In this document: piece by piece, positions 8,543 through 16,613 of the stretch
How positions within the stretch are numbered: the first letter of the stretch is position 1
Layout: each line of letters opens with the position of its first letter
DNA from: JBMYYR01 sp965243605
Lineage (GTDB): Bacteria > Bacteroidota > Bacteroidia > Flavobacteriales > CAJXXR01
Length of the DNA stretch: 21,423 nt
Assembly (NCBI GenBank): GCA_965243605.1
Contig: CBDEVQ010000106.1
Coordinates: forward strand, 1-21,423
Direction of reading: 5' to 3'
Position numbers and translations under genes: made by a program
Notes under the pieces: model-generated
Told to the model about the DNA's origin: nothing
The model's input: the letters and a program-made list of their open reading frames with translations, nothing else
Databases searched by the model: none

Positions 8543-9520
8543 ATGAAAATCTATAATTATATACTTCTAATTTTTATTAGCTGTCAAATAATATTTATAG
8601 GCTGTCAATCTCAAAATTCAATTCCAAAAGAGGTTTCTGAATATTTAACAGAAACCCTTGATTTACTAGAAGATAATTCAGTGAATAAAAATAGAATTGA
8701 TTGGGAAGAATTTAAACTTGAAATTTTTAAAAAGGCACAGAACGCAAAAAACATTGAAGATACATATCCTGTAATACGTTATGCGGTTATGAAACTTGAT
8801 GATAATCATAGTTATTTTAAGCCAAAAACAGAATCAGAAATGAATTCTGAAAATAAGTCTTTACCAGTTCTATCGGATGAAATTACACCGAATGACATAG
8901 GATACATTAGAGTCCCTTTTTGTATTGGAACAGAGAATGAATACAAGGATTACATTTCAAAAATTAGAACAAAAATAGAGGAACAGTCGCAGAAAAAATT
9001 GAAAGGTTGGATTGTTGATTTACGTGGTAATTTTGGGGGGAATATGTGGCCAATGCTTCTTTCATTAGAGCCATTAATAGGAAATGGAATACTAGGGTAT
9101 TTTATTGATGCTAATGAAAATAGTGAAGCCTGGAAAATAATGGAAGGCAAAGCGTATATAGAGGATCAGTTTATTATGGAAACTAATATTTTATTAAACA
9201 ACGATTTTAGCAATCAATATTTAGCGGTATTAACAAACAATCAAACAGCAAGTTCAGGAGAAGCGGTAGCCGTGGCATTTAAAACAAGAGAAAATTCCAA
9301 ATCATTTGGTCAATCAACTTATGGTGTTTCAACAGGATGTGTTTCACACGAGCTTTCAGATGGTTCGTTCATAAATCTATCCGAATCTATATTTTCGGAT
9401 AGGAAAAAGACAAAATATGGAGCGCGTATTATGCCAGATTTTGAAGTTGAAGAACATCAAACTTTACAAGCTGGAATTGATTGGATCTATAAAATGAATA
9501 AAACAACCACGAATAACTAA
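8543..9520 (+). CDS. S41-family peptidase-like lipoprotein
   Basis: C-terminal-processing-protease family protein of 325 residues, probably lipid-anchored: a hydrophobic N-terminus ends in IFIGC at Cys21 (Phe at -3 is a slightly unusual lipobox). Family segments are KLDDNHSYF, GWIVDLRGNFGGNMW, TASSGEAVAVAF with the likely nucleophile Ser237 and Glu240, and GARIMPDFEV. No PDZ domain is visible, and the position where CtpA/Prc carries its catalytic Lys (TFGKG) here reads TYGVS. It is therefore not a Ser/Lys Prc-type enzyme and may use another general base or be weakly active. It starts 121 bases after lanC behind an A-rich leader with no clear promoter, and ends before a strong bidirectional terminator. 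A role in peptide processing or immunity is speculative; it may simply be a neighbour. Confidence 0.8.
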   Translation: MKIYNYILLIFISCQIIFIGCQSQNSIPKEVSEYLTETLDLLEDNSVNKNRIDWEEFKLEIFKKAQNAKNIEDTYPVIRYAVMKLDDNHSYFKPKTESEMNSENKSLPVLSDEITPNDIGYIRVPFCIGTENEYKDYISKIRTKIEEQSQKKLKGWIVDLRGNFGGNMWPMLLSLEPLIGNGILGYFIDANENSEAWKIMEGKAYIEDQFIMETNILLNNDFSNQYLAVLTNNQTASSGEAVAVAFKTRENSKSFGQSTYGVSTGCVSHELSDGSFINLSESIFSDRKKTKYGARIMPDFEVEEHQTLQAGIDWIYKMNKTTTNN

Positions 9521-9680
9521 TGGAATGGTCGTTAACATTTAATTATAATGTTGAAGAAAACTCGTGTTGTACATTGAGACATTTAAGGATACTTAATCTA
9601 TAAAGTTAAATACTTAACACACCATATTAATTTTTAAACATCTTATTTCAAAATCAGAAGATTTGATGCATTTATAACAA

Positions 9681-9725
9681 ATAAAACAAGATGATGTATA
9701 ACTTACATCATCTTGTTTTATTTTT
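9681..9725. terminator. Strong bidirectional terminator between convergent genes
   Basis: A perfect stem of 18 base pairs (9681-9698 with 9704-9721; core ACAAGATGATGTA) closes a 5-base loop. T-runs on the right and A-runs on the left let it work on both strands. It ends the S41 gene (+) and the minus-strand gene that stops at 9816. The other bases of the 9521-9815 gap show no gene. Confidence 0.88.
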
Positions 9726-9815
9726 ATTCACCCGTGTTTTTTGTAATATGGAATCGTTGTTAATACGTTTCCATTTATCATTTTATGGAGTAGATCGTAT
9801 TACGACTATAACAAT

Positions 9816-10997
9816 CTAGTGTAACGTTTCTTCGTACTTTTCAATTAGCTTTTTCACTTCTATATTGAAATTTTCTTTGTTAATTCCAATGAGCTTGTTG
9901 GTTGCAATTAAATAACTTTCTATTTTATTTTCACGTCCTGCATTAATTAGTTTTGTAATTCCTTCCTTTCCCTTTTTTGTTTCAACTGCTTGTGCAATAA
10001 TTCCAGATATTGTTGAACGTACAGAAATTTCAGGTGCAATGTTATTAAAAATCTTGATGTCCTCACTGAACAGTGTATATAGGCTTGTATTAGGATTTTT
10101 AGAAAGGTAATTGTCCAATTTGGTTACAAGTCTGTCTTGCGAAATCATTTCACCATTAGGATCTGTATAGTATGCGTTTCCCCAAAGGTATGCTATACCT
10201 TCTTCAGTGATCCAATTTCTATTTTCACGCTTATTTATTTTACTTGAATAATAATGAAACATATCGTGAGAAAAATCCTCATGATTCATTATTGCAAAAA
10301 TTGTTTTGGAATCAACACCATAACCATCTCTATATTTTCCATTTGAAAAAAATGAATATCTAAAACCTAAGAGTTCTGATATTTCTTGAAAATTATCAGT
10401 CATAAAAAAGTCTAATTTCTCTGGCTCTAACCCCATTTTTTTTGCCATTTCGGTATTTTTTTTACTGAATTGATTTGCTCTTTCAAGGTTAAGTTTATCT
10501 CTAAAATAATATGTGATATTATCAATTGTATGTGTTTTCCAATAGCGAGTCAAATACTCAAGAGGAATAGAAAATGTGAATTTATCTCCCTCTTTTGTTG
10601 CAATTAAATTGATTAAATATAATTGAATAGGGTCGGAGTCTGGATGTGTATAGGTATATGAAATTGAAAGGAAGTATTCTATATCTGAAATTGGGTAAAT
10701 ATTAATCAGCTGTTTATCTTTAAGTTTTAAAGTCACGCTATCTTTATTGGTTTCGTAGTTTACCAATTCTTGAAGTTGCGATTGAGTCAATTCTGCTCTT
10801 TTAGACGTTAACATACTTTCATCTATTGTACCTTTTGTCATTTGGAAAAAAAAGGATTCTAAACTTTGATTGAAGTTCTGTTTTGTTGTATTGTCCATCG
10901 GATTTTGTAAAAATCTTGGAATAACTACGGTCTCCTGAGCCAACAGGGTTCCAAATGAAAAAAGGAATGTTATTAAAGTTAGTGAATGTTTTATCAT
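9816..10997 (-). CDS. Secreted gluzincin-like protein with HDxxH...EEG motif
   Basis: A 393-residue exported protein of unknown substrate. The N-terminal signal peptide (KHSLTLITFLFSFGTLLAQ) predicts periplasmic or cell-surface location. His244-Asp245-Met-Phe-His248 is spaced 16-17 residues before Glu265-Glu266-Gly (EEGIAYLWG). This layout resembles the HExxH-x18-E zinc site of M1-like gluzincins, but Asp replaces the catalytic Glu. Residues about 110-230 are family-unspecific helical and strand segments. It faces the S41 gene convergently and has its own promoter. It may be a metallopeptidase with a conservative Glu-to-Asp change or a non-catalytic relative; only the motif supports this assignment. 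Confidence 0.6.
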   Translation of the reverse strand: MIKHSLTLITFLFSFGTLLAQETVVIPRFLQNPMDNTTKQNFNQSLESFFFQMTKGTIDESMLTSKRAELTQSQLQELVNYETNKDSVTLKLKDKQLINIYPISDIEYFLSISYTYTHPDSDPIQLYLINLIATKEGDKFTFSIPLEYLTRYWKTHTIDNITYYFRDKLNLERANQFSKKNTEMAKKMGLEPEKLDFFMTDNFQEISELLGFRYSFFSNGKYRDGYGVDSKTIFAIMNHEDFSHDMFHYYSSKINKRENRNWITEEGIAYLWGNAYYTDPNGEMISQDRLVTKLDNYLSKNPNTSLYTLFSEDIKIFNNIAPEISVRSTISGIIAQAVETKKGKEGITKLINAGRENKIESYLIATNKLIGINKENFNIEVKKLIEKYEETLH

Positions 10998-11422
10998 TTA
11001 TATTTTTTTAGATGTTGTATAACACCCAAATATACATTTTTCTGAATACGAAAATGCAAATTGTATCATAATAAATATAGGTATTTATACTATTTGATAT
11101 TCAATCTTTATATCTGTTTATTAGACATTATTTTTGAATGGGATTTGCTAACTTTTATTGGACAGTAAACAGAGCGTATAACCATAGGTTATGGTTTGCG
11201 ATTGTAAGGAGATGAACTTTATATTTTTAAGTATAATGGACTAATACTTGTAAATCTATTATTGGAATTTTAGGTGCAAAAAACGAATAGTGTTCAATGG
11301 ATACACTGCAGGTAAAGAGGAAGAGTCCTATTGAATATCAATTTTGAATAAAAAAATCATCTTTTGTAAGGATAATAGAATAATATCTACCTATATTCAT
11401 ATTAACCTAAAACAAAACAATT
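10998..11422. other. Gene-free 425-base intergenic region
   Basis: Separates two divergent genes. It holds the minus-strand promoter near 11027-11060 and a plus-strand TATTTTTG (11129-11136) that fits the -7 consensus but has no -33 partner at the right spacing and lies nearly 300 bases from the next gene. A small inverted repeat (ATAACC-ATA-GGTTAT, near 11176-11190) is present. Only tiny open frames occur and none looks coding. Confidence 0.6.
11027..11060 (-). promoter_or_regulatory. Promoter of the minus-strand gluzincin-like gene
   Basis: Read on the minus strand, TTTG (11060-11057) is followed after 22 bases by TATATTTG (11034-11027). Both boxes match the Bacteroidota sigma factor consensus (TTTG, 17-23 bases, TAnnTTTG). 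The -7 box lies 29 bases before the start codon at 10997. Confidence 0.55.
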
Positions 11423-12460
11423 ATGTACAAAACTTTATGTATTGGAGCATTTCTTCTTTCAGCATCAGCAATAGCTCAAATTGAAGTGCCAGAAGTTCAA
11501 AAATCTTTATATGCTTCTGTAGATGCAACGTGGTGTGGAAACTGTGGTAAAGACGGTATTCCTACAACGGCATCTATATATTCTCAGGTGAATGATAAAG
11601 CGGTATTCTTCGAGCTTCATGCATCATCTCAGAGTGCTTTATATTCATCAAAAGCACAAAGTTTATCCGATGAGTTTGGAGTATCATCATATCCATCCGT
11701 AACATTAAACGGTGTTTTGCAAGGGTCATTAAATTCAAATATAGAAAATCAGTTAGTTACAGACATCACAACCAATTATAATGCAAATGCAACACAAGTA
11801 AATGCAGGATTTGAGTGGCAAGTAGAAGGTGATAGTTTATTTGTAACAACCAATACAAAATTCTTCGAAGCTCTAAATGGAGAGTTTTATACCGGTGTAT
11901 ATCTTACCCAAGATAGCATTTGGGAATATCAAGCCAATTACGATCCTAATATTCCAAACGGAGACATTTATCATTTCCATATCTTAAGAGAAGTTTTGTC
12001 TACAGATACACATGGAAAGCAAACTGGTTCGGGATCTATTGCAGCGGATACAGAAATTACAGAGAGCTTTAAAATAAAATTAGATCCGAACTGGGATTTA
12101 AGCAACCTTCATATTAATACAATTGTTTGGGAGAAAAATGCTAACGATTTTACGTTTAAAAATGTAAACAATGTAGGAGAAGCCTTAACTTCTAATTTAT
12201 CAATTGCAGACCATAATATTTCAACTCAAATTGCTTTATATCCAAATCCAAGTTCAAATATGGTGAACCTAGTAACACAAGATCATACGTTTAGTCAGGT
12301 GCACATTATTGACAATTTAGGAAGAGTTGTAAAAACAGATTTTATTCAAGGACAGTCTGCTGTGCAGATTGATATTTCGACATTAAATAGTGGAATGTAT
12401 CACATATCTGGTAACACAGAAGACGGTAAACCTTTTAATAAACGTTTTATTAAACAATAA
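11423..12460 (+). CDS. Omp28-related thioredoxin-fold protein with T9SS sorting domain
   Basis: A 345-residue secreted protein. A signal peptide (YKTLCIGAFLLSASAIAQ) leads into a thioredoxin-like domain with the redox motif Cys38-Gly-Asn-Cys41 (TWCGNCG) and the cis-Pro-like SSYPSVTLNG. The middle region has YHFHILREVL, typical of Omp28-family proteins. From about residue 270 comes a type A type IX secretion sorting domain (LYPNPSSNMVNL, then IDNLGRVV, then LNSGMYHISG, ending KRFIKQ). The protein should cross the outer membrane by the Por system and be released or attached at the surface. The redox substrate is unknown. It appears monocistronic and ends at a strong terminator. Confidence 0.87.
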   Translation: MYKTLCIGAFLLSASAIAQIEVPEVQKSLYASVDATWCGNCGKDGIPTTASIYSQVNDKAVFFELHASSQSALYSSKAQSLSDEFGVSSYPSVTLNGVLQGSLNSNIENQLVTDITTNYNANATQVNAGFEWQVEGDSLFVTTNTKFFEALNGEFYTGVYLTQDSIWEYQANYDPNIPNGDIYHFHILREVLSTDTHGKQTGSGSIAADTEITESFKIKLDPNWDLSNLHINTIVWEKNANDFTFKNVNNVGEALTSNLSIADHNISTQIALYPNPSSNMVNLVTQDHTFSQVHIIDNLGRVVKTDFIQGQSAVQIDISTLNSGMYHISGNTEDGKPFNKRFIKQ

Positions 12461-12480
12461 TACAAACACACTTAAAAACG

Positions 12481-12524
12481 ATAAAAGCGACCATTGATTT
12501 TGATTCAACGGTCGCTTTTATTAT
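12481..12524 (+). terminator. Intrinsic terminator after the Omp28/T9SS gene
   Basis: Stem of 12 base pairs (ATAAAAGCGACC at 12481-12492 with GGTCGCTTTTAT at 12510-12521), one A-C mismatch, then four more pairs, around a 7-base loop, followed by a T-rich tract. It starts 20 bases past the stop codon. The A-rich left side could also allow minus-strand use. Confidence 0.87.
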
Positions 12525-12578
12525 TTGTAATAATTTGAATTAAAGGGATGAAAATAGAATGCTATTTTTTTGATTTTA

Positions 12579-12586
12579 TATTTTTG
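12579..12586 (+). promoter_or_regulatory. Possible -7 promoter element for the first barrel gene
   Basis: TATTTTTG matches TAnnTTTG and lies 27 bases before the ATG at 12613, giving a plausible short leader. No TTG is present at the expected -33 spacing, so the call rests on one box. Confidence 0.38.
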
Positions 12587-12612
12587 ATAGATAATAATGC
12601 TTAAATTGTTAT

Positions 12613-13320
12613 ATGAAAAAATTAATAGCGAGTATTTTTTTAATCATTTTTCCTTTAATTGGATATAGCCAGGATATTTCAGTTAATTCAGGACTTTTTA
12701 AATCTCAGGTTTTCGGAATAGGGGATTTTCCAAGCGAATTCAATGCAAAGTCAGGTTATGGAGTTCATTTAAGTCTTGAATATAATAAGATATTATATTC
12801 TACGCATAGCAACCTTATTTATGGATTAGAATGGAAACACTACCAACACGATATGTCTTTGTTGTTAAAAGATAACTTAGATAAAACGTATGAATATAGA
12901 AATGGAACCTATAAAACGGATGCTGTTTCTTTTTTATATGGAATGCGAACTTATTTAAATTCTAATCCTAAAATTCAGTATCAGATCGATGGTTTATTCT
13001 TTTTATCCTGGAACTATAAATCTAAATTTTCGGGCGAAGCTTATAAATGGTTTGATACAGAAATTATTGATGAAACCACAGAAATTACGTACGAACCTGA
13101 GTCATCAGTAAGAGGTTACTTCCCCATAAACTTAGGAATAATAATAAGGCCTGGTATAGGGATATTTATAAATGAAACCAATTATTTAAGTATTCAAGGG
13201 TTATTAAATGCCAATGTATTTGGAAGTTTAATGTATAGTTATGAAGTTATTGATATTAGTATGTGGAATTACGGTATTAATGTAGGTTGGACTTTTGATA
13301 TTGGGAAATCAGAAAAATAA
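12613..13320 (+). CDS. Outer-membrane beta-barrel protein, paralogue 1
   Basis: Unrecognised 235-residue protein. A signal peptide (KKLIASIFLIIFPLIGYSQ) is followed by alternating aromatic/polar strands and ends GINVGWTFDIGKSEK, the pattern of a small outer-membrane barrel. It is a diverged paralogue of the protein encoded at 14801-15511. Shared segments include SQD at the cleavage site, GYG..LSLEY, LEW..Y.HD, the NY.SKF.G..Y stretch and the C-terminal GINVG. The TlpA-like gene follows after 23 bases, so the two are probably cotranscribed. The role is unknown; transport or a structural surface role would both fit. Confidence 0.72.
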   Translation: MKKLIASIFLIIFPLIGYSQDISVNSGLFKSQVFGIGDFPSEFNAKSGYGVHLSLEYNKILYSTHSNLIYGLEWKHYQHDMSLLLKDNLDKTYEYRNGTYKTDAVSFLYGMRTYLNSNPKIQYQIDGLFFLSWNYKSKFSGEAYKWFDTEIIDETTEITYEPESSVRGYFPINLGIIIRPGIGIFINETNYLSIQGLLNANVFGSLMYSYEVIDISMWNYGINVGWTFDIGKSEK

Positions 13321-13343
13321 GAACATAGAAACAGACATAGTAA

Positions 13344-13907
13344 ATGAAAATACCAAAGAAAAGATGGGTTGATATGGTTTGGGTCGCTCTGTTTTTAATT
13401 ATCATGTTTACACCGTTGGGTAAAACCATTAAAGTGTTTATTAATTCATTAATTGCTCTATCTCCAAATGTTATTGAACAGCCCGAGGCTAAAGCTTTAG
13501 ATAATATGTATTGGTCCTTAGAATCTTTAACTACTGGTGAAATTATTAACCTAGAAGATTACAAGGGAAAGGTTATTTTTATTAATACCTGGGCAACATG
13601 GTGTCCTCCGTGTTTAGCCGAAATGCCAGACATTAATACACTCTATACCGATTATAAAGACAAAGTCGTATTTTTGATGGTTACAAACGATAATCAATCT
13701 GCGGTTAATCAATTGATGCATAAAGAAAATTACGACTTTATTAATTATTCGATAAGATCTTCTGTACCCAATGCATTGTCATCTAGTTCTATACCTTATA
13801 CCTCTGTAATTGATAAAAAAGGGCGCATTAGGGTAGAAAAAACAGGAGCTGCTAAATGGAATTCAACCGATTTTAGATTAGCGTTAGACTCTATGTTAAA
13901 TGAGTAA
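13344..13907 (+). CDS. Membrane-anchored TlpA/ResA-like thioredoxin
   Basis: Thiol-disulfide oxidoreductase of 187 residues. One N-terminal membrane helix (WVALFLIIMFTPLG, about 12-26) anchors a periplasmic thioredoxin domain. The redox motif is Cys87-Pro-Pro-Cys90 in NTWATWCPPCLAEMP, and the cis-Pro loop is SSIPYTSVID. The CPPC motif and the domain size are those of TlpA/ResA proteins, which usually reduce specific periplasmic proteins. It sits 23 bases after the first barrel gene. A direct substrate link between the two is not shown: the barrel protein has almost no Cys. No clear terminator is seen before the repeat region. Confidence 0.9.
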   Translation: MKIPKKRWVDMVWVALFLIIMFTPLGKTIKVFINSLIALSPNVIEQPEAKALDNMYWSLESLTTGEIINLEDYKGKVIFINTWATWCPPCLAEMPDINTLYTDYKDKVVFLMVTNDNQSAVNQLMHKENYDFINYSIRSSVPNALSSSSIPYTSVIDKKGRIRVEKTGAAKWNSTDFRLALDSMLNE

Positions 13908-14800
13908 GGTATCCAAAATATCAATTTTACCTCTTTATTCTGTATCGGATACGTATTGATGTTAATTTCGTAATGTTTATTACATTTAAATTGTTCTCGC
14001 TACAATTTTATTCCAATACTCGTACCATATTTAATAAAATCATACCACTACGTTATCACTGGGATTTTCATTTCTTTTATTCACTTTATTGTTTGTTTTA
14101 TAAGTGTTCATGTGTTCGCTATCGCTCGGGTACATTGATGAAAAGTATGCAAAAATCTAGTCAAAATAAGGTCTTTCCTTTGGAACGTTCTCTTTCGGTA
14201 CTCCGGGCTATCTCTTTCCTGACGTCAAGACGCCACTGCGTACCTGCGTTCACTAAGACTGGATTTTGACATTGTAAAATCTTCATTTATTATCGACATT
14301 CATGTAAATGTATGTTCTATCAAAGAGGACCTTTAGTAAAACTTTGAAGCTAAGAACTTGTTCGAAGATCACAAAGTTGCACTTAAGGGCTTGGAAGATA
14401 GGTTGTAGATTTTCATGGAAGTCTTGATTTTTTTTCGTTTACTTATTTGTATCAAGAATACCCGAGCGAAGCGAATCGTTGAATCTATTTAAAACAAACA
14501 ACCATTCAAAAAAAAGGAAAATCATAGCGATAGCGTCACAGTAAAACAAGAGAACACCAATAAAACTGACAATAAAGTGAATGAAAAAAGATGAAAATCA
14601 CAGCGATAGCGTCACAAAATAACAAATAACATACCTCGTCAAATCATATTATTCTCGATACAATTTTATTTATTGTTTTTAAATAATTACTGAAAAATAG
14701 GCGTTTAGGTTAATAAAAACACAATAGTTTTACTATCCCAATTATAAATTATTATTAATACAATTATAAGGTGTAAATTGTTACATATAAATTAAAGTGT
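13908..14800. repeat. 893-base gene-free region holding a composite repeat element
   Basis: The structured part spans 13991-14670. Its edges are imperfect direct repeats: TTGTTCTCGCTACAATTTTA at 13991-14010 and TTATTCTCGATACAATTTTA at 14649-14668, with TT following both (20 of 22 positions equal). Inside are inverted arms of about 73 bases, 14046-14118 against 14543-14615, roughly three-quarters identical by eye. The motif TACCCGAGCGA appears at 14459-14469, with its reverse complement at 14121-14132 (12 bases). A 24-base unit at 14517-14540 recurs at 14593-14616 with one mismatch. A GC-rich hairpin core lies at 14152-14267. The frame open at 13973-14269 has no protein-like features. It could be a degenerate non-autonomous mobile element or a structured RNA region; no transposase is present. 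Confidence 0.65.
14152..14267. repeat. GC-rich hairpin-bounded core of the repeat element
   Basis: Eleven paired bases, AAAATCTAGTC (14152-14162) with GACTGGATTTT (14257-14267), all Watson-Crick except one G-U, enclose 94 bases. Within these, 14171-14250 has 42 G/C of 80, far above the surroundings. The interior repeats TCTTTC three times at about 20-base spacing and has local stems such as TTCC-TTT-GGAA. A structured transcript or an element end is possible; function unknown. Confidence 0.5.
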
Positions 14801-15511
14801 ATGAAAATTAAATTTATTTTTATTGTATTCTTATTCAGTGTAATAGATGGTTTATCTCAAGATGTTATTGTAAATACAAGTCTATATTCCACAACTCTAA
14901 TGGCATCTAGTAATCATGATAACTTTAACCTTAATGAAGGGTATGGAGCAGGACTGAGTTTAGAATATTTAATTGAATCCAAGGAAAAACAAAAACTACA
15001 ACCTTTAGCTATATTGGAATGGAATACATATTATCATGATTTGTTTATTCGTGGTAATAATAAATTTTTTGCAGTAGGTAAACAAGGACGATATAATAAC
15101 CAAAGTTTATTGGTGTCTTATGGATTAAGGTTAAACATAGTGCAAAAACAACGAAATGTATTTTATATTGATGCCCTGCCTTTTATTTCATTTAACTATT
15201 CGTCAAAATTTACGGGTAAAGTGTATTCTGGGTATTTTTTAGACTACGATATTACTCCTCCCATAGGTCAGCAAGAAGAAATGAATGTTGTTAACCGAAC
15301 AGTTGAAGATTACAACAAAGTCTATGGAGGCTTACAAATTCGTGTTGGTACGGCATTTCCAATTTCAGAACGTTTTAAGATTCAAATCCAATTATTTGGG
15401 AGAAGTAACTTATTTAATAGATCCTATAGTGCCTATGGTGTCTCTAATATGTATAAAATTGACACGGGGATTAATGTTGGAATTCTATACCATTTAGAGG
15501 GAAAAGAATAA
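14801..15511 (+). CDS. Outer-membrane beta-barrel protein, paralogue 2
   Basis: Unrecognised 236-residue exported protein. The signal peptide KIKFIFIVFLFSVIDGLSQ is followed by strand-rich sequence and an end reading GINVGILYHLEGKE. Low similarity along the whole length to the 12613-13320 product (SQD..VN, GYG..LSLEY, LEW..Y.HD, F.NY.SKF.G..Y) marks a duplicated pair now separated by the thioredoxin gene and the repeat region. The leader before the start (GTAAATTGTTACATATAA) also resembles the leader of paralogue 1. No clear consensus promoter was found. The gene faces the minus-strand lipoprotein across a hairpin. Confidence 0.7.
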   Translation: MKIKFIFIVFLFSVIDGLSQDVIVNTSLYSTTLMASSNHDNFNLNEGYGAGLSLEYLIESKEKQKLQPLAILEWNTYYHDLFIRGNNKFFAVGKQGRYNNQSLLVSYGLRLNIVQKQRNVFYIDALPFISFNYSSKFTGKVYSGYFLDYDITPPIGQQEEMNVVNRTVEDYNKVYGGLQIRVGTAFPISERFKIQIQLFGRSNLFNRSYSAYGVSNMYKIDTGINVGILYHLEGKE

Positions 15512-15524
15512 ACAAAGATAAATA

Positions 15525-15555
15525 AGCAATGGTCCTTGTAAAAGAAACCATTGCT
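15525..15555. terminator. Probable terminator between convergent genes
   Basis: A perfect 9-base-pair stem (AGCAATGGT at 15525-15533 with ACCATTGCT at 15547-15555) closes a 13-base loop that can form a small inner CTT/AAG stem. It lies in the 59-base gap between convergent genes. Flanks are A/T-rich but there is no long T-run, so efficiency is uncertain. Confidence 0.55.
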
Positions 15556-15570
15556 ATATAATATTAGAAT

Positions 15571-16473
15571 TTATTCACTTAACGTTTTCACCTTATTGGC
15601 CCAAATGGTAAGAATGTTTTTTTGCATTTCGTAATCTTTAGTATACGGACCACAAACTATTTTTAATTCGGTTGCATTGGTTTCTTTATTGGTCGAAAGA
15701 AAGAATTTCTCAGAGTAAAGGGCATTGTCAAAATCATTTTGAATGTAATAGTTACCAAACAATACATCTCCATAGCTTGACGTTACTTGACCAGAATTTG
15801 TGTATTTATAGTTGACATTCGTCTGTTTTCTCCAATCTGGTTTTAAATGAGATTGTTTGTTTAATATGGGCTGAAATTGATTGGTATATTCTGGACGTGT
15901 TAATACATTCCAGATACGTTCTTGAGTCGTATTAATCATAATACTATGGGTAACAAATTTAGATTCAGGATAAGTCTTTGCTTCTTCATCCGATAAGAAT
16001 GTCACTTCGTTTAGCCATGCACTTCCATTTCCTCCATTTAAAAATCGATAACCGACAATAGAGTCATTATTAACTTGAACCGCTTGAATAACAATAATAA
16101 GATCGTTTCGTTTTGAATATGGATTATATACACTTGCCAATTTAGGCATTGTAATATCTAAAGCTTTAGCATTAGGATATTTCTCGGTGTCTATATGTAT
16201 AAGAGAGGCCTCGCTTTGAACTTCTTCACGAGTAGGTAATCTACCATTAACAACGGGTACATTTTCCCAATTTTTGATATCTACAGGTGGAAATCCGAAT
16301 AAATTATCAGGACAATACCAACCTCCATATTGATGAGGTTCTGCTTTTACAGTGACTTCTTTTTGCACAATAGGAGGTGCTTTTTTAGTTTCAAGAGCCG
16401 GTTTTTTTTGCGAACATGATGTTAAAGATAGTAAAGTCGAAAACATCAAAACGAAAGAAAATTTAATAGTCAT
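15571..16473 (-). CDS. Lipoprotein with possible C-terminal SRPBCC-like domain
   Basis: A 300-residue protein of unknown role. The signal sequence ends in the lipobox LTSC (Cys20), so it should be anchored to a membrane facing the periplasm or surface. A Lys/Pro-rich linker (about 22-45) follows, then a region with GGWYCPDNLFGFPPVDI and GGNGSAWLNEVTFLSDEEA. Residues about 170-300 (SIMINTTQERIWNVLTRPEYTNQF onward, to a long C-terminal helix) resemble the SRPBCC/START-like lipid- or ligand-binding fold, a weak inference from the 'I-x-x-x-x-E-x-I-W-x-V-L' type pattern. It is divergent from the membrane-bound regulator with a 140-base gap, so it is a candidate target of that regulator. Confidence 0.6.
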   Translation of the reverse strand: MTIKFSFVLMFSTLLSLTSCSQKKPALETKKAPPIVQKEVTVKAEPHQYGGWYCPDNLFGFPPVDIKNWENVPVVNGRLPTREEVQSEASLIHIDTEKYPNAKALDITMPKLASVYNPYSKRNDLIIVIQAVQVNNDSIVGYRFLNGGNGSAWLNEVTFLSDEEAKTYPESKFVTHSIMINTTQERIWNVLTRPEYTNQFQPILNKQSHLKPDWRKQTNVNYKYTNSGQVTSSYGDVLFGNYYIQNDFDNALYSEKFFLSTNKETNATELKIVCGPYTKDYEMQKNILTIWANKVKTLSE

Positions 16474-16578
16474 AATTTTATTTTGTTAATTATTAGCATA
16501 AAGGTAACTTGGAACTCATCAACGAAGATTTAAGCAATGTAAATTAGTGTAAATCGTATGTAATTTAATCCAAAACAC

Positions 16579-16609
16579 TTGTAATACCATGTATAATCGA
16601 ATAAATTTG
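16579..16609 (+). promoter_or_regulatory. Possible promoter at the start of the membrane-bound regulator
   Basis: TTG (16579-16581), 20 bases, then TAAATTTG (16602-16609) match the Bacteroidota two-box promoter. The predicted transcript start falls within a few bases of the ATG at 16614, and an in-frame TGA directly before that ATG rules out an upstream start. So the mRNA would be leaderless or nearly so, or the match is fortuitous. Confidence 0.38.
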
Positions 16610-16613
16610 TTGA

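Noticed and set aside
8501..11200. Scattered short motifs such as TGTATAACA near the S41 and gluzincin genes, considered as gene-cassette attachment sites
   Set aside because: The copies are too short, differ in orientation and lack the paired boxes and folded structure of integron attC sites.
13973..14269. Open frame of 98 codons on the plus strand
   Set aside because: It crosses the inverted arm and the GC-rich hairpin of the repeat element, has no recognisable domain, and its composition (many Phe, Tyr, Cys, Ser) looks like translated non-coding DNA.
15285..15497. Second plus-strand frame inside the barrel paralogue gene
   Set aside because: It lies wholly within the 14801-15511 gene, whose own frame has a signal peptide and a paralogue, so this frame is a shadow.
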